In this document: positions 28,428 to 38,572 of the stretch, piece by piece
Numbering within the stretch: the first letter of the stretch is position 1
Layout: every line of letters begins with the position of its first letter
From: an uncultured Phascolarctobacterium sp.
GTDB lineage: Bacteria > Bacillota > Negativicutes > Acidaminococcales > Acidaminococcaceae
Length of the DNA: 64,000 bases
Direction: 5' to 3'
Assembly: GCA_958448515.1 (NCBI GenBank)
Contig: CAUDEF010000006.1
Coordinates: 47,007 to 111,006 of the forward strand
The notes under the pieces: model-generated
What the model was told of the DNA's origin: nothing
The model's database searches: none
The model's input: the letters and a program-made list of their open reading frames with translations, nothing else
Position numbers and translations under genes: made by a program

Positions 28428-30316
28428 TGCAGATCACCTTTCATAAACAATTCAATTTTCTTAAAAATGCTATCTACATCCAACTGCAAATCTTTAAATA
28501 AAAGCTTTTTATCTCCATGCAAAACAAATTCGTCAGGAATACCAAGATTCAGTACATGACATTTATCCAAAAGCTGCTTGCTGTTCACAAACTCCAGAAC
28601 AGCACTGCCAACACCGCCTGTCAGACAGCCTTCTTCCAGCGTTACAAGATATTTGTATTTGTTGGCGTGAGCCATAAGCAGCTCTGTATCCAGAGGTTTT
28701 GCAAAACGCATGTTTACTACGCCAACAGACAAACCCTGCTCAAACATTTTAGCCGCAACCTGCACAGCAGTATCAACCATGCTGCCGATAGCCCAAATAC
28801 AAACGGAATCGCCTTCTGAAAGAACTTCGGCTTTGCCAATAGGCAATACCTTCATTTCTTCTGCACACGATACACCCAAACCGCTTCCGCGCGGATAACG
28901 CACGGACACCGGACTGTTCATGCTTACAGCAGTCTTAACCATATGACGAAGTTCATTTTCATCTTTAGGAGCCATAATCGTCATATTAGGCATGCTTCTA
29001 AGATAAGCATAGTCAAAAACGCCATGATGAGTGTAGCCATCATCACCAACTAAGCCTGCTCTGTCCAGACATAATGTTACATGAAGATTCTGCATGCAAA
29101 TATCGTGTAAAACAGAATCGTAAGCTCTTTGAGCAAATGTAGAATAAACCGCTACAACAGGATTAAGTCCTGCCGCAGCCATACCTGCAGCAGCAGTAAC
29201 AGCATGCTGTTCAGCAATACCTACATCAAAAAACCTCTCAGGATAATGCTCTCCAAATTTTGTTAAGCCAGTGCCATCAGGCATAGCAGCAGTTATTGCT
29301 ACAATATTTTTATCTTCTGCAGCAAGTTCAACTATTGTATCACCAAATACTTTAGTATAGGCTACAGGAGCGTTAGGATTAGTAATCTTTTTACCGGTCT
29401 CTATTTCATAAGGCCCTGTTCCATGGAAAGTATTGGGATTTTCTTCAGCAGGTTTATAGCCTTTGCCCTTAGTAGTAAGAACATGTACCAGAACTGGTCC
29501 ATCAATATGTTTGGCAGATTCAAGCACATCAATCAAACTTGTCAGATCATGACCATCAACCGGTCCCAGATATGTAAAACCAAGCTCCTCAAAAATAGAT
29601 GTAGGAACCATAAGATATTTGACACTGCCCTTAAGTCTGCGAATAGCTTTCAGTACATCTGTACCAAATTCCATATTCTTCAGCCATGCTTCAATATCAC
29701 TTTTTATTTTATTATAGGTTTCACCTGTTCTTAAATGATATAAATAGTCAGACATTGCGCCGACATTTTTTGAAATTGACATTTCATTATCATTTAAAAT
29801 TACAATCATTCTTTTATTTAAATCACCGGCATTATTCAAAGCTTCAAAAGCCATACCGCCAGTCATTGAACCATCGCCAATTACAGCGACAACATTATAG
29901 TCTTCTTTCTTAACATCTCTGGCAACTGCCATACCTAATGCAGCTGAAATGGAAGTACTTGAATGACCGGTACCAAAACAGTCATGCTCACTTTCACTTC
30001 TTTTCGGAAAACCTGACAATCCGCCATAGGTTCGGATTGTCTTAAATGCTTCACGTCTTCCTGTAATGATTTTATGAATATATGACTGATGACCAACATC
30101 AAACACAATTTTATCTTTTGGAGTACTAAAGACCTTATGCAAGGCTAAAGTTAATTCCACAACGCCAAGATTGGGAGCAAGATGTCCGCCATTTCTAGCA
30201 AGCACACTGATTATAAGCTGGCGAATTTCTTCTGCCAAGATACTCAATTTTTCTACTGACAGCTTTTTTACATCATCAGGAGAATTAACAGAGTCAAGTA
30301 GATTATTATTACGCAT
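28424..30316 (-). CDS. dxs: 1-deoxy-D-xylulose-5-phosphate synthase
   Basis: 630 residues, normal length. It has the thiamine-diphosphate motif GDGSMTGGMAFEALNNAG near residue 147 and the transketolase-like pyrimidine region (DVGIAEQHAVTAAAG). It makes DXP from pyruvate and glyceraldehyde 3-phosphate, the entry to the MEP isoprenoid pathway. It lies 21 bases after ispA, the next user of isoprenoids. Confidence 0.97.
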   Translation of the reverse strand: MRNNNLLDSVNSPDDVKKLSVEKLSILAEEIRQLIISVLARNGGHLAPNLGVVELTLALHKVFSTPKDKIVFDVGHQSYIHKIITGRREAFKTIRTYGGLSGFPKRSESEHDCFGTGHSSTSISAALGMAVARDVKKEDYNVVAVIGDGSMTGGMAFEALNNAGDLNKRMIVILNDNEMSISKNVGAMSDYLYHLRTGETYNKIKSDIEAWLKNMEFGTDVLKAIRRLKGSVKYLMVPTSIFEELGFTYLGPVDGHDLTSLIDVLESAKHIDGPVLVHVLTTKGKGYKPAEENPNTFHGTGPYEIETGKKITNPNAPVAYTKVFGDTIVELAAEDKNIVAITAAMPDGTGLTKFGEHYPERFFDVGIAEQHAVTAAAGMAAAGLNPVVAVYSTFAQRAYDSVLHDICMQNLHVTLCLDRAGLVGDDGYTHHGVFDYAYLRSMPNMTIMAPKDENELRHMVKTAVSMNSPVSVRYPRGSGLGVSCAEEMKVLPIGKAEVLSEGDSVCIWAIGSMVDTAVQVAAKMFEQGLSVGVVNMRFAKPLDTELLMAHANKYKYLVTLEEGCLTGGVGSAVLEFVNSKQLLDKCHVLNLGIPDEFVLHGDKKLLFKDLQLDVDSIFKKIELFMKGDLH

Positions 30317-30337
30317 TAATTTCAGCCTTTCAAGATA

Positions 30338-31213
30338 TCAATTTTTTCTTTTGCACATTAATTTGGTAATTTCACGCAAAGGTTCTGCCTTCTCGCCAAA
30401 TATTTCAAGGCACTGCAGTGCTTCTGCAACCGTTTTTTCAGCAAGTGCCTTTGCACCTTCTAAAGTATACAGGCTAACATAGGTAGACTTGTGATTTTTT
30501 TCATCACTGCCAACAGGTTTACCCAATTCCTGCTCATTGCCTTCAACATCAAGAATGTCATCAGTAATCTGGAAAGCGAGTCCAAGCAGATCGGCAAACT
30601 TAGTCAGAGCCAGAAGCTGTTCGTCAGTGGCATTGGCAAGTCTTGCGCCGCCTCTTACTGCAGCAATAAACAGGGCACCTGTTTTACCGGCATGCATGGT
30701 ACGCAGTTCTTCAGCAGTAATGTCTTTGCCTTCATTCTCCAGGTCAAGTCCCTGTCCGCCTACCATACCAAAATTACCGGCACACATGGCAACTTCACGA
30801 ACTACTTCTATTAAAATTTTAGGATCAACATTTTTCTGTTCAAGCATTACTTCAAATGCCAGGGTAAGCAGTCCGTCACCGGCAAGAACAGCCATAGCTT
30901 CGCCGTATACTTTATGATTTGTAAGTCTGCCTCTTCTGTAATCATCATCATCCATGCAGGGAAGATCGTCATGAATAAGAGAGTAAGTATGAATCATTTC
31001 CAGACCACAGGCAACCGGCAGGAAATTATATCCTTTTACGCCTAATGCTTCAGCTGTTGCCATTAAAAGTACCGGTCGTATTCTTTTTCCGCCGGCCATC
31101 AGGCTGTAAATCATTGCATCATCAACTTTGGAAATACCTTTTTTATTTGTTCTTTTCTGCAAAAAGTCTTCTATAAGTTTTCTTTGATTATCATAATATA
31201 AAGCAAAATCCAT
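30338..31213 (-). CDS. ispA: Polyprenyl (farnesyl/geranyl) diphosphate synthase
   Basis: 291 residues. The first Asp-rich motif is HDDLPCMDDDDYRRG near residue 80 and the second QITDDILDVEG near residue 218. Short-chain prenyl diphosphate synthase, probably farnesyl diphosphate, from isopentenyl units supplied through dxs. It starts directly after xseB. Confidence 0.93.
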   Translation of the reverse strand: MDFALYYDNQRKLIEDFLQKRTNKKGISKVDDAMIYSLMAGGKRIRPVLLMATAEALGVKGYNFLPVACGLEMIHTYSLIHDDLPCMDDDDYRRGRLTNHKVYGEAMAVLAGDGLLTLAFEVMLEQKNVDPKILIEVVREVAMCAGNFGMVGGQGLDLENEGKDITAEELRTMHAGKTGALFIAAVRGGARLANATDEQLLALTKFADLLGLAFQITDDILDVEGNEQELGKPVGSDEKNHKSTYVSLYTLEGAKALAEKTVAEALQCLEIFGEKAEPLREITKLMCKRKN

Positions 31214-31465
31214 TTATTTAGCCTCCAAATCATGAAATGGTTCCAATTCAAATTTATCTGTATCAGTTACAACAATTTTTTCTACTTCCTGTTTAACTGT
31301 TTCAAGCTTACCCATACAAGTTTTACTTAATTCTATACCATATTTAAAAACATCAAGCGATTCTTCCAAAGACAGCTCACCGCTTTCAAGCAGCTTAACC
31401 TGCTTTTCCAGTTCATTTAAAGCATCTTCAAACTTAACATTTTTAGAAATTTTTCTTACAGCCAT
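31214..31465 (-). CDS. xseB: Exodeoxyribonuclease VII small subunit
   Basis: 83 residues from ATG at 31465. A GTG at 31474 would add three residues but overlaps the ribosome site GGAAAGGTG, so the ATG is preferred. It contains the family motif FEDALNELEKQVKLLESGELSLEESL, spanning about residues 13-38. It partners with XseA; 2 bases separate it from the xseA stop. Confidence 0.93.
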   Translation of the reverse strand: MAVRKISKNVKFEDALNELEKQVKLLESGELSLEESLDVFKYGIELSKTCMGKLETVKQEVEKIVVTDTDKFELEPFHDLEAK

Positions 31466-31467
31466 TT

Positions 31468-32673
31468 TCAGCACCTTTCCACATTCTGGACAACAGAAGT
31501 AATCTTACCGTCATTTACTCTGATGGTAACTTCACTTCCCCACCGAACCTGTTCTACCGAACGTACAACGTGTTTATCTTCATTCTGTACAACACTGTAT
31601 CCTCTGCTTAAAACTGCCAGAGGACTTAAGCTGTTCAGTTTGTTAATCTGCACCTCAAACTTATGCCCAGCGTTATTTATTATTCTCTCCATTGCAGATG
31701 AGAGATTTTTTAACGCACTGTCTGTTCGCAGCATTTTTTCAGTCAGCAAGCGCTCCGGAGTTTTTAAAACCCAGGAATCATTTAATTTATTAAGTTCATA
31801 TTCATATTTATTTATCATCAACTGCATAAGGTTAATACATTTTTTATGCAGATATTCAACTTTTTCTTTATAAGCCTGCAAATCAGCTACAGCCAGCTCA
31901 GCAGCCTGTGAAGGCGTTGCCGCGCGTTTGTCTGCAGCAAAATCACATAATGTAAAATCAGTTTCATGTCCTACCGCACTGATAACCGGAATCCTGGAAG
32001 CTGCAACAGCTCTCACTGCAACTTCTTCATTGAAAGCCCACAGCTCCTCAATAGAGCCACCTCCACGCCCTACGATCAGAATATCAGCAAGCTTATTTTT
32101 ATTGAAAAATTTTACGGCTGCAGCAATTTCGTCTGCTGCTCCCTGTCCCTGTACTTTAACAGGATATAAATACAGCTTAACTCCGGGATTTCTGCGTCTT
32201 GCAACTGTAATAATATCCCGTACAGCTGCCCCGGCAGGAGAAGTTACAATGCCTATACATTTAGGATGTAAGGGCAGTAATTTTTTCCTGCTTTCGGCAA
32301 AAAGACCTTCGGCTTCCAGTTTTGACTTCAGCCGTTCATATTCCAGCATCAGATTGCCAGTTCCCTGAGGAATAATAAGATCGACATACAGCTGGTAAAC
32401 TCCATCACGTTCATACACGCCAAGATTACCAACAACAAGAACAACATCTCCATTTTGCGGCTCAAACCGCAAATTAACAGCTCGGAACTTAAACATTACA
32501 GCCTTTAAAACACTGTCTTTATCTTTCAGAGTAAAATAGCAGTGACCTGAAGGATATCTTTTAAAGTTAGAAATTTCACCGATAATCTGAATGTTTCTGA
32601 ACTCCGGAACATCTTCAAAGATATCTTTTATAAAATTATTTATTTCACTTACGGAATAAATATTTTCAGCCAT
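31468..32673 (-). CDS. xseA: Exodeoxyribonuclease VII large subunit
   Basis: 401 residues from ATG at 32673 (GGGAG 7-8 bases upstream); a longer frame reaches 32724 inside the preceding gene. An N-terminal OB fold (IQIIGEISNFKRYPSGHCYFTLKD) precedes the catalytic region with GRGGGSIEELWAFN and VGHETDFTL. It degrades single-stranded DNA with XseB. It overlaps the TsaD-like gene by 8 bases. Confidence 0.94.
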   Translation of the reverse strand: MAENIYSVSEINNFIKDIFEDVPEFRNIQIIGEISNFKRYPSGHCYFTLKDKDSVLKAVMFKFRAVNLRFEPQNGDVVLVVGNLGVYERDGVYQLYVDLIIPQGTGNLMLEYERLKSKLEAEGLFAESRKKLLPLHPKCIGIVTSPAGAAVRDIITVARRRNPGVKLYLYPVKVQGQGAADEIAAAVKFFNKNKLADILIVGRGGGSIEELWAFNEEVAVRAVAASRIPVISAVGHETDFTLCDFAADKRAATPSQAAELAVADLQAYKEKVEYLHKKCINLMQLMINKYEYELNKLNDSWVLKTPERLLTEKMLRTDSALKNLSSAMERIINNAGHKFEVQINKLNSLSPLAVLSRGYSVVQNEDKHVVRSVEQVRWGSEVTIRVNDGKITSVVQNVERC

Positions 32674-33622
32674 TATTTTCTCCCATGCTTCTGGCATATG
32701 CAGCGCAGCCGCTTGCATTATCACAGCTGAACTGAGGTTCAGGTATCCACACCTGCAGCTGTCTTTTTTTCAGCCTGGAAATAACATGTTCACGTATAAA
32801 CTTATTGGAAGATACCCCGCCCACAAGCAAAATATCTTTTACCCCATATTCTGCTGCGCCATTTCTCAGCATGCGCACGAAACTTTCTGCCAGTGCACAC
32901 TGCACTCCCAAAGCAATTTCCGCGCCATCTGCACCATTTTGCAGCTTGCGCAATGCAGCTGTAGCCGGACCTGACAAGCTGATATTAAGTTTTTTTACTG
33001 ATACGGGAATTTCTGCCATCTGCAAAGCACCCGCAGCCAGCTTTTCAAGCTCTTTGCCTGCCGGAAACTGTAACCCTAAGGCCACACCTACACGATCAAT
33101 AAATTGCCCTGCATGCAGGTCCATACTGCCGCCAACCTGTTCCAGCATATATCTGTCATCAGCACCTTTAGTACACAAAATCAGATCTGTTGTTCCGCCT
33201 GAAGCATGCAGCATAAAAAATCTGTCCTTATGTGGTCCATCAGCAGACCACATACCGGCATACATATGATTTTCCTGATGGCTTATTGTATAAAACGGTA
33301 CTTTACTGGTCAGAGCAACAGCTTTAGCAGCAGAAACACCTGCCAGAAAAGCAGGCATATATGAATTTTCCAGCGGCCTTGGATATCCGGATACGCAAAC
33401 GCCTTCCAAAGACAGGTCTTGACCTGAAAATACCTGTTCCATTAAAACAGGAAGATTTCTCGTATGCTGAAAAACCATTTCAGACTGCTGAAGTCCGCAG
33501 TGACCTTCTTTAACATCCAGTATCTTTCTTGCCTCGCTCACCATATGACCATGCTTATCAATTAAAGCCACAGATGTAGTATAGCAGCTGGTATCAATTC
33601 CAAGATAACATGCAATGCTCAT
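32666..33622 (-). CDS. Kae1/TsaD-like protein (M22 family), not the housekeeping TsaD
   Basis: 318 residues with the TsaD/ASKHA fold signature GIDTSCYTTSVALID at the N-terminus, a metal motif HQENH near residue 115 (as HxxxH in TsaD), and FMLHASGGTTDLIL near residue 136. It has a distinct start compared with the true TsaD GIETSCDET, and tsaD is normally elsewhere with tsaB. The setting nusB-this-xseA is seen in clostridia and Negativicutes. Role unknown; a threonylcarbamoyl-related reaction is possible. Confidence 0.8.
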   Translation of the reverse strand: MSIACYLGIDTSCYTTSVALIDKHGHMVSEARKILDVKEGHCGLQQSEMVFQHTRNLPVLMEQVFSGQDLSLEGVCVSGYPRPLENSYMPAFLAGVSAAKAVALTSKVPFYTISHQENHMYAGMWSADGPHKDRFFMLHASGGTTDLILCTKGADDRYMLEQVGGSMDLHAGQFIDRVGVALGLQFPAGKELEKLAAGALQMAEIPVSVKKLNISLSGPATAALRKLQNGADGAEIALGVQCALAESFVRMLRNGAAEYGVKDILLVGGVSSNKFIREHVISRLKKRQLQVWIPEPQFSCDNASGCAAYARSMGENNG

Positions 33623-34023
33623 TATTTTACCATTTTGCCTAAAATGCCATTGATGAAACGCGGAGATTCCTCAGTTCCGTACATCTTGGCAATTTCAACA
33701 GCTTCATTAATAGCAATACCAGGAACAATAACTTCCTTGGCAAACATCATTTCATAGACAGCCATACGCAAAATATTTCTGTCAGTTGCAGACATTCTTT
33801 CTACAGTCCAGTCTATAGCATAGTTGCCGATTTTTGCATCAATCTCAGCAAGGTGCTCCAACACACCTTCCAGTGTTTTTTCTGCATAAGGTTTAGCCTT
33901 TTCAGCCTCTTTTTCATTATGTTCAGCTAAAGCAGCTTCCAGCGCGGACTTAGCGTCACATGCAGTAAAATCTATCTGAAATAAACTTTGTAATACAACT
34001 TCTCTGGCAATTCTTCTAATCAT
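33622..34023 (-). CDS. nusB: Transcription antitermination factor NusB
   Basis: 133 residues, all helical, with RRIAREVVLQSLFQIDFT at the N-terminus and the C-terminal INEAVEIAKMYGTEESPRFINGILG (residues about 101-125). Functions with NusE/S10 at boxA in rRNA transcripts. Its stop overlaps the start of the TsaD-like gene (TAATG). Confidence 0.95.
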   Translation of the reverse strand: MIRRIAREVVLQSLFQIDFTACDAKSALEAALAEHNEKEAEKAKPYAEKTLEGVLEHLAEIDAKIGNYAIDWTVERMSATDRNILRMAVYEMMFAKEVIVPGIAINEAVEIAKMYGTEESPRFINGILGKMVK

Positions 34024-34044
34024 AATTTTCCTCTTTCTTATTTA

Positions 34045-34272
34045 TTATCTATGATAGCCCGGAGGCAATAATCTATCCAGCCATTCCAAAAGATCTTCTT
34101 TTTTATCAAGCTTATTTCCAAGAAAGAAGCCTGCAGCAATGCATATTAAAAGAAAGATCGTTTTAAAAAATCCCAGACATAAAAACGTAATACCTATAAT
34201 TAACCCAAATAAAGAGCATAACAGTCGTCCACGATAATTGTTCCATATATCAGCCAAAATTTCATTGAACAT
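34045..34272 (-). CDS. DUF2273 small membrane protein
   Basis: 75 residues with two hydrophobic segments (about 16-36 and 39-54) and a short polar tail. Matches DUF2273 by size, topology and place: it follows amaP and asp23, its usual partners in the envelope-stress cluster. Precise role unknown. Confidence 0.85.
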   Translation of the reverse strand: MFNEILADIWNNYRGRLLCSLFGLIIGITFLCLGFFKTIFLLICIAAGFFLGNKLDKKEDLLEWLDRLLPPGYHR

Positions 34273-34283
34273 GATGCGCTCTC

Positions 34284-34805
34284 CTATTCTTCTTTAGATT
34301 TAATTTGTTTAAAGAATATTTCTATATCTTTAACATCAATTCCAGTTACTTTTTTTATACTGTCTCTTACATTAACTTTAATCTCGCCTGTAGTTTCAGG
34401 AATATTAATGCCAGGTTCTATAGAAGCATTTATTCTGACATAAATGCCGTCATCTTCCAGCTTGGCAATAACCTTTACATTGTATATGCCATAAATCTCC
34501 TGAGCAAGTTCTGCAATATAATTTTCTATTGCTCCTTTGCCTATATGAACCTTGCCATTTTCTCCTTCACTGATTTTCAGTGAATTATCTCCGGTAACTC
34601 CAAGTCCTGTAATTAAAAGTCTGAGACTTACTACAAGCAAAATTACTCCGCCTACAGCATAAATCCAATTTCCCGGAATCCCTGCGATAAACGCAATAAT
34701 ATTTTTTTGGGGAAATACTCCCAAACTGCACAAAATAACAAGTATCGAAACAACAGTCATAAGAAATGTATACAACGTTAAAATAATTCTGTCAGAAATC
34801 CCCAT
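34284..34805 (-). CDS. amaP: Alkaline shock response membrane anchor protein AmaP
   Basis: 173 residues. Two membrane segments near the N-terminus (about 9-30 and 45-67) are followed by an Asp23-like cytoplasmic domain (GAIENYIAELAQEIYGI ...). In staphylococci AmaP tethers Asp23 to the membrane. It lies between asp23 and DUF2273. Confidence 0.9.
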   Translation of the reverse strand: MGISDRIILTLYTFLMTVVSILVILCSLGVFPQKNIIAFIAGIPGNWIYAVGGVILLVVSLRLLITGLGVTGDNSLKISEGENGKVHIGKGAIENYIAELAQEIYGIYNVKVIAKLEDDGIYVRINASIEPGINIPETTGEIKVNVRDSIKKVTGIDVKDIEIFFKQIKSKEE

Positions 34806-34808
34806 GAC

Positions 34809-35288
34809 TTAGTCCTCCTCAAAAAATTTTAAATGTCTTGCATCTGTCATATCATCTTCAGAAGGCATAACAGCAAACTGGTCAAAATCTGGCTTCTTCC
34901 TTTTGGCAACTCCCTGTACATGAACGTCTACAAACTGAACCTCATATCCAGTCATCTTTTCAATGGCGTCTTTAACCTTCTCCTGAATCTCCAGTGCAAT
35001 CTCAGGAATACATGTTCCATACTCTATATTAACAAACACACTTACATTTACAAGTTTTCCCTCGTAGCGTATTCTTACTCCCTTGGAAGCATTTTCCTTA
35101 CCCAGAAAATGGTTAATTCCATCGGTTATGCCGCCGCTCATGCTCAAAACGCCATTTACTTCCTGTGCAGCAAGGCTTGCCACAATAGAAATAACTTCGT
35201 CTGCAACACGAATATCTCCTACTTCTTCAGGAACATCTTTTTCAACATGTGCAGTATTTTTATTCAATGATTGTTTTTCATCTTCCAT
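34809..35288 (-). CDS. Asp23/Gls24 family envelope stress protein
   Basis: 159 residues from ATG at 35288; GGAGGTG lies 6 bases upstream, and a longer frame to 35333 has no ribosome site. It has the Gls24 pattern VADEVISIVASLAAQEVNGV and VFVNIEYGTCIPEIALEIQ. Cytosolic, membrane-associated through AmaP. First gene of the long operon ending at the Nudix gene, so it shares its promoter. Confidence 0.92.
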   Translation of the reverse strand: MEDEKQSLNKNTAHVEKDVPEEVGDIRVADEVISIVASLAAQEVNGVLSMSGGITDGINHFLGKENASKGVRIRYEGKLVNVSVFVNIEYGTCIPEIALEIQEKVKDAIEKMTGYEVQFVDVHVQGVAKRKKPDFDQFAVMPSEDDMTDARHLKFFEED

Positions 35289-35346
35289 TCCAGGCACCTC
35301 CTGTGAATTTAATGAAACAAAACTAAAATACAAGTATTATCTGTTA

Positions 35347-35355
35347 ATTATAGCA
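35347..35355 (-). promoter_or_regulatory. Extended -10 promoter of the asp23-nusB-xse-dxs-recN operon
   Basis: On the minus strand TGC-TATAAT, an extended -10 element, about 60 bases before the asp23 ATG. The -35 is weak. Confidence 0.55.
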
Positions 35356-35392
35356 CATATTATCATATTCTTCCATGTAAAAATGTATAAAA

Positions 35393-35421
35393 AAACAGCA
35401 GCGAAATATTCGCTGCTGTTT
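35393..35421 (-). terminator. Terminator after efp
   Basis: A 13-base perfect stem AAACAGCAGCGAA/TTCGCTGCTGTTT with a 3-base loop and T-rich 3' end on the minus strand. Separates the efp operon from the asp23 promoter. Confidence 0.9.
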
Positions 35422-35425
35422 AATA

Positions 35426-35983
35426 TTATGCACGTTCTATATAGTCGCCGGTTCTGGTATCAATACGAAGAACATCACCTTCGTTAATGAAGAGAGGAAC
35501 CTTAACAACATAACCGGTATCCATTTTTGCAGGTTTGCTGCCGCCAGTTGCGGTATCGCCGCGGATACCAGGGTCAGTTTCAACTACAGTCAGTTCTACG
35601 GTGTTAGGAAGATCAACACCAAGAACTCTTCCTTCATAAATCATGATTTTAACATCCATGTTTTCTTTGAGGAAGTTAAGAGCATCGCCGAGTTGTGCTT
35701 TGGTGAGTTCGATTTGATCATATGTTTCATTATCCATGAATACATACATTCCGTCATTTTCATACAGATATTGCATTTCACGACGGTCAATACGAGCTTT
35801 AGGCATGCGTTCACCTGCGTTGAAAGTACGTTCAACTACAGCACCAGTGCACAAGTTACGCATTTTAGCACGTACGAAAGCTGCGCCCTTACCAGGTTTT
35901 ACATGTTGGAATTCAACTACTTGCCAAGCATCGCCGTCGATAGTAACGGTTACGTTTGTTTTGAATTCATTTGTAGAAATCAT
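35426..35983 (-). CDS. efp: Elongation factor P
   Basis: 185 residues, standard length, with the KOW-like N-domain ([17 protein letters not shown], covering the modifiable loop at Lys 32) and the C-terminal signature [19 protein letters not shown]. It rescues ribosomes stalled at proline runs. GGAGGG precedes the ATG. It follows pepP, as in Bacillus. Confidence 0.96.
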   Translation of the reverse strand: MISTNEFKTNVTVTIDGDAWQVVEFQHVKPGKGAAFVRAKMRNLCTGAVVERTFNAGERMPKARIDRREMQYLYENDGMYVFMDNETYDQIELTKAQLGDALNFLKENMDVKIMIYEGRVLGVDLPNTVELTVVETDPGIRGDTATGGSKPAKMDTGYVVKVPLFINEGDVLRIDTRTGDYIERA

Positions 35984-36010
35984 TATTTAGCCCTCCTGTT
36001 ATTAAATTGC

Positions 36011-37066
36011 TTAATAAATTTCAATCAGCTGTTTTCTTACACCATTTAAAGCCTTAGCTCCATCTTCTGTAAGAACAACAGTGTCTTCTATACGAACCCC
36101 GCCTTTGCCGGGAATGTATATACCAGGTTCTATGGTAAACACCATACCTGTTTCCAGCTGTGTATTGCCGCGTTTATTTATGTTAGGCATTTCATGAATT
36201 TCAAGGCCTACGCCATGGCCCAGCCCATGCACAAAATAATCGCCATAACCACAGGAAACAATTACATCGCGAACAACTGCATCAAGTTCTCTGCCAGTCA
36301 TTCCTACTTTGGCAGCCTTAACTCCCTTACGCTGCGCTTCTTCAACTATGGTATAGATCTCTTTATGCCAGTCACTGGCAACACCCATAACTACAGTGCG
36401 CGTCATATCAGAATGATATCCGCCAAAAACAGCACCAAAATCAAAAGTTACAAAGTCACCCAGATCAATCACTTTATCAGAAGCCATACCATGGGGCAGA
36501 GCACTTCTGAAACCGGAAGCAACAATTGTACCAAAAGATGTTTTCTCACTTCCTAAAGCACGCATGTAATATTCCAGCCTGCCAGCCAGTGAACGTTCAG
36601 TACGTCCGGGTCTGATATCATCAAGCAGCTTATAAAATGCTTCGTCAGCAATACTTGCCGCCTTAAGCATTAATTCAAGCTCTTTCTTATCCTTTATCAT
36701 GCGGATACTGTCAAAACTGATATTTTTAAGTTCTGCACGCGGCAGCAATGCACTAAGTTCAGCATACTCACTGTAAGTAAAATAGCTACCGTCAAAACCT
36801 GCGGTTACAGAATCCTTTGCCAACTCCGCAACTGCAGCCCAGATACTTCCGGTGTACTCAAGCACCTGAAAAAACTTTATTTCATTTTTAGCCTGTTCAA
36901 CATATCTTCCGTCTGTAATTAAAATACCTTTCAGTTTATCAATATACAGCACACTGGAATCACCGCTGAACCCGGTTAAATAACGAATGGTTGTTACATC
37001 TTTAATGATAACACAATCTAACTGTTCTTTTGTTATAATTTCCCAAACTTTATTCATACGAGACAC
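36011..37066 (-). CDS. Xaa-Pro aminopeptidase, M24 family
   Basis: 351 residues with an N-terminal creatinase-like domain (about residues 1-125) and a pita-bread metallopeptidase: metal ligands in [38 protein letters not shown] and VRIEDTVV. It releases N-terminal residues before proline. It lies upstream of efp, the common Firmicute pair. Confidence 0.93.
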   Translation of the reverse strand: MSRMNKVWEIITKEQLDCVIIKDVTTIRYLTGFSGDSSVLYIDKLKGILITDGRYVEQAKNEIKFFQVLEYTGSIWAAVAELAKDSVTAGFDGSYFTYSEYAELSALLPRAELKNISFDSIRMIKDKKELELMLKAASIADEAFYKLLDDIRPGRTERSLAGRLEYYMRALGSEKTSFGTIVASGFRSALPHGMASDKVIDLGDFVTFDFGAVFGGYHSDMTRTVVMGVASDWHKEIYTIVEEAQRKGVKAAKVGMTGRELDAVVRDVIVSCGYGDYFVHGLGHGVGLEIHEMPNINKRGNTQLETGMVFTIEPGIYIPGKGGVRIEDTVVLTEDGAKALNGVRKQLIEIY

Positions 37067-37112
37067 AGCAAACCACTACTCCAGATAAAAAGATATAAAT
37101 TACTAAACTATT

Positions 37113-37343
37113 TTACCACTCATCAGCAAAACTTTCAAGAATTTCTACCTTAAACGGCATATTTTCCAAAATATCAAGCACATCGTCATAAGTATCAGGT
37201 GTTACATAAAATTTAACAATTCCTGCCTTGCCGTCAACAGTTCCTACAAGAGCAAGATATTCATAACCTTCCATAATCCAGTTCACATCTGCAATCCTGG
37301 CAGGATCAACAGCAGCATAAATCATACTTCGATCAGTGCTCAT
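37113..37343 (-). CDS. DUF4911 protein
   Basis: 76 residues, small alpha/beta protein without motif of known function; matches DUF4911 by length and pattern (VDPARIADVNWIMEGYEYLA). It overlaps the U32 peptidase gene by 4 bases, a typical association. Function unknown. Confidence 0.8.
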   Translation of the reverse strand: MSTDRSMIYAAVDPARIADVNWIMEGYEYLALVGTVDGKAGIVKFYVTPDTYDDVLDILENMPFKVEILESFADEW

Positions 37344-38572
37344 TTAATTTTTCTCCGTAATACAGAATATGGCTGCAGTTCCTGCTCACATTTGATGGAA
37401 AAAATTTGCTGAGCATGAGGCGCACAGCTGATAGGCTGATTCTCATCATCACGCATATCTGTAAGGCTGATATTGAAAAGTTCACCATCCGGCATAAGAA
37501 CCTCAATAATCTCATCAGCCTTAACATTATTGCGCTGCTGTATAACAGCGCGGCCGTTTTCCTTATCATATTCCAACACAAGACCAACAAAATCATGAGT
37601 CTGTTCATAGCTTGATGTAGAGTAAACCTGAGCTTCGCTGCCGGGTTTATCAACAGCAAAAGCTGTCGTATACGGTCTGTGAGAAACTTTTTCCAGCTCT
37701 TCAATCCATGATTTTTGAACCTTGTAATTATCAATATCTGCATAGCAGGCATCAATAGCCTTGCGATAAGCACTGACTACTGTGGCAACATAGTGAACAC
37801 TCTTCATGCGTCCTTCAATTTTAAAACTGCACACTCTGGCACGCATAAGCTCCGGCAGATACGCAATCAGGCACAAATCTTTAGAGTTCATAATATATGT
37901 ACCGCGTTCATCTTCCTGAACATCAAACTTATCTTCCGGTCTGTTCTTTTCAACCAGACTGTAATCCCAGCGGCAGGCCTGAGCGCAGGCACCTCTGTTG
38001 CCGTCACGGCCTGTCAGATAACTGCTCAAAAGACATCTTCCGGAATAGGATATGCACATTGCACCGTGAACAAAAGCTTCCAGCTCAACTTTTGTTCTGC
38101 TGCCTATTTCTGCAATTTCTGCCAGTGATAATTCTCTGGCCAGTACTACTCTGGCTGCGCCAAGGCTTTCCCAGCCATTAACAGTGGCATAGTTGGTATT
38201 ATTAGCCTGAGTGCTGACATGCAATTCCATATCAGGAACTGTATTTTTTGCTGTCAGCCAGACACCAAGGTCAGATATCAGCAAAGCATCTACTTTTGCT
38301 TCCTGCAAGTCAAGCAAATACTGCGGCAGTTTGTCTACATCTTCGTTATGAGCAAAAATATTAACTGTTACATATACTTTTTTATTCATATTGTGGGCAA
38401 AAGCAACAATCTCTTTAATCTCGTCCAGAGAAAAATTATTCGCAAATGCTCTCAGCCCAAACATTTTTCCACCAAGATAAATCGCATCAGCACCATATAA
38501 CAGTGCCATTTTACCTTTTTCCATATTACCTGCAGGAGCAAGTAATTCAGGTTTTACAAAATTTTGTTTCAT
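37340..38572 (-). CDS. U32 family peptidase-like protein (TrhP/RlhA type)
   Basis: 410 residues. The U32 signature with clustered cysteines (CISYSGRCLLSSYLTGR, then GACAQACRW) is near residues 172-205, and C-terminal U32 subdomain. Known members act in prephenate-dependent tRNA or rRNA 5-hydroxylation rather than proteolysis. It lies between mltG and DUF4911. Confidence 0.88.
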   Translation of the reverse strand: MKQNFVKPELLAPAGNMEKGKMALLYGADAIYLGGKMFGLRAFANNFSLDEIKEIVAFAHNMNKKVYVTVNIFAHNEDVDKLPQYLLDLQEAKVDALLISDLGVWLTAKNTVPDMELHVSTQANNTNYATVNGWESLGAARVVLARELSLAEIAEIGSRTKVELEAFVHGAMCISYSGRCLLSSYLTGRDGNRGACAQACRWDYSLVEKNRPEDKFDVQEDERGTYIMNSKDLCLIAYLPELMRARVCSFKIEGRMKSVHYVATVVSAYRKAIDACYADIDNYKVQKSWIEELEKVSHRPYTTAFAVDKPGSEAQVYSTSSYEQTHDFVGLVLEYDKENGRAVIQQRNNVKADEIIEVLMPDGELFNISLTDMRDDENQPISCAPHAQQIFSIKCEQELQPYSVLRRKIK

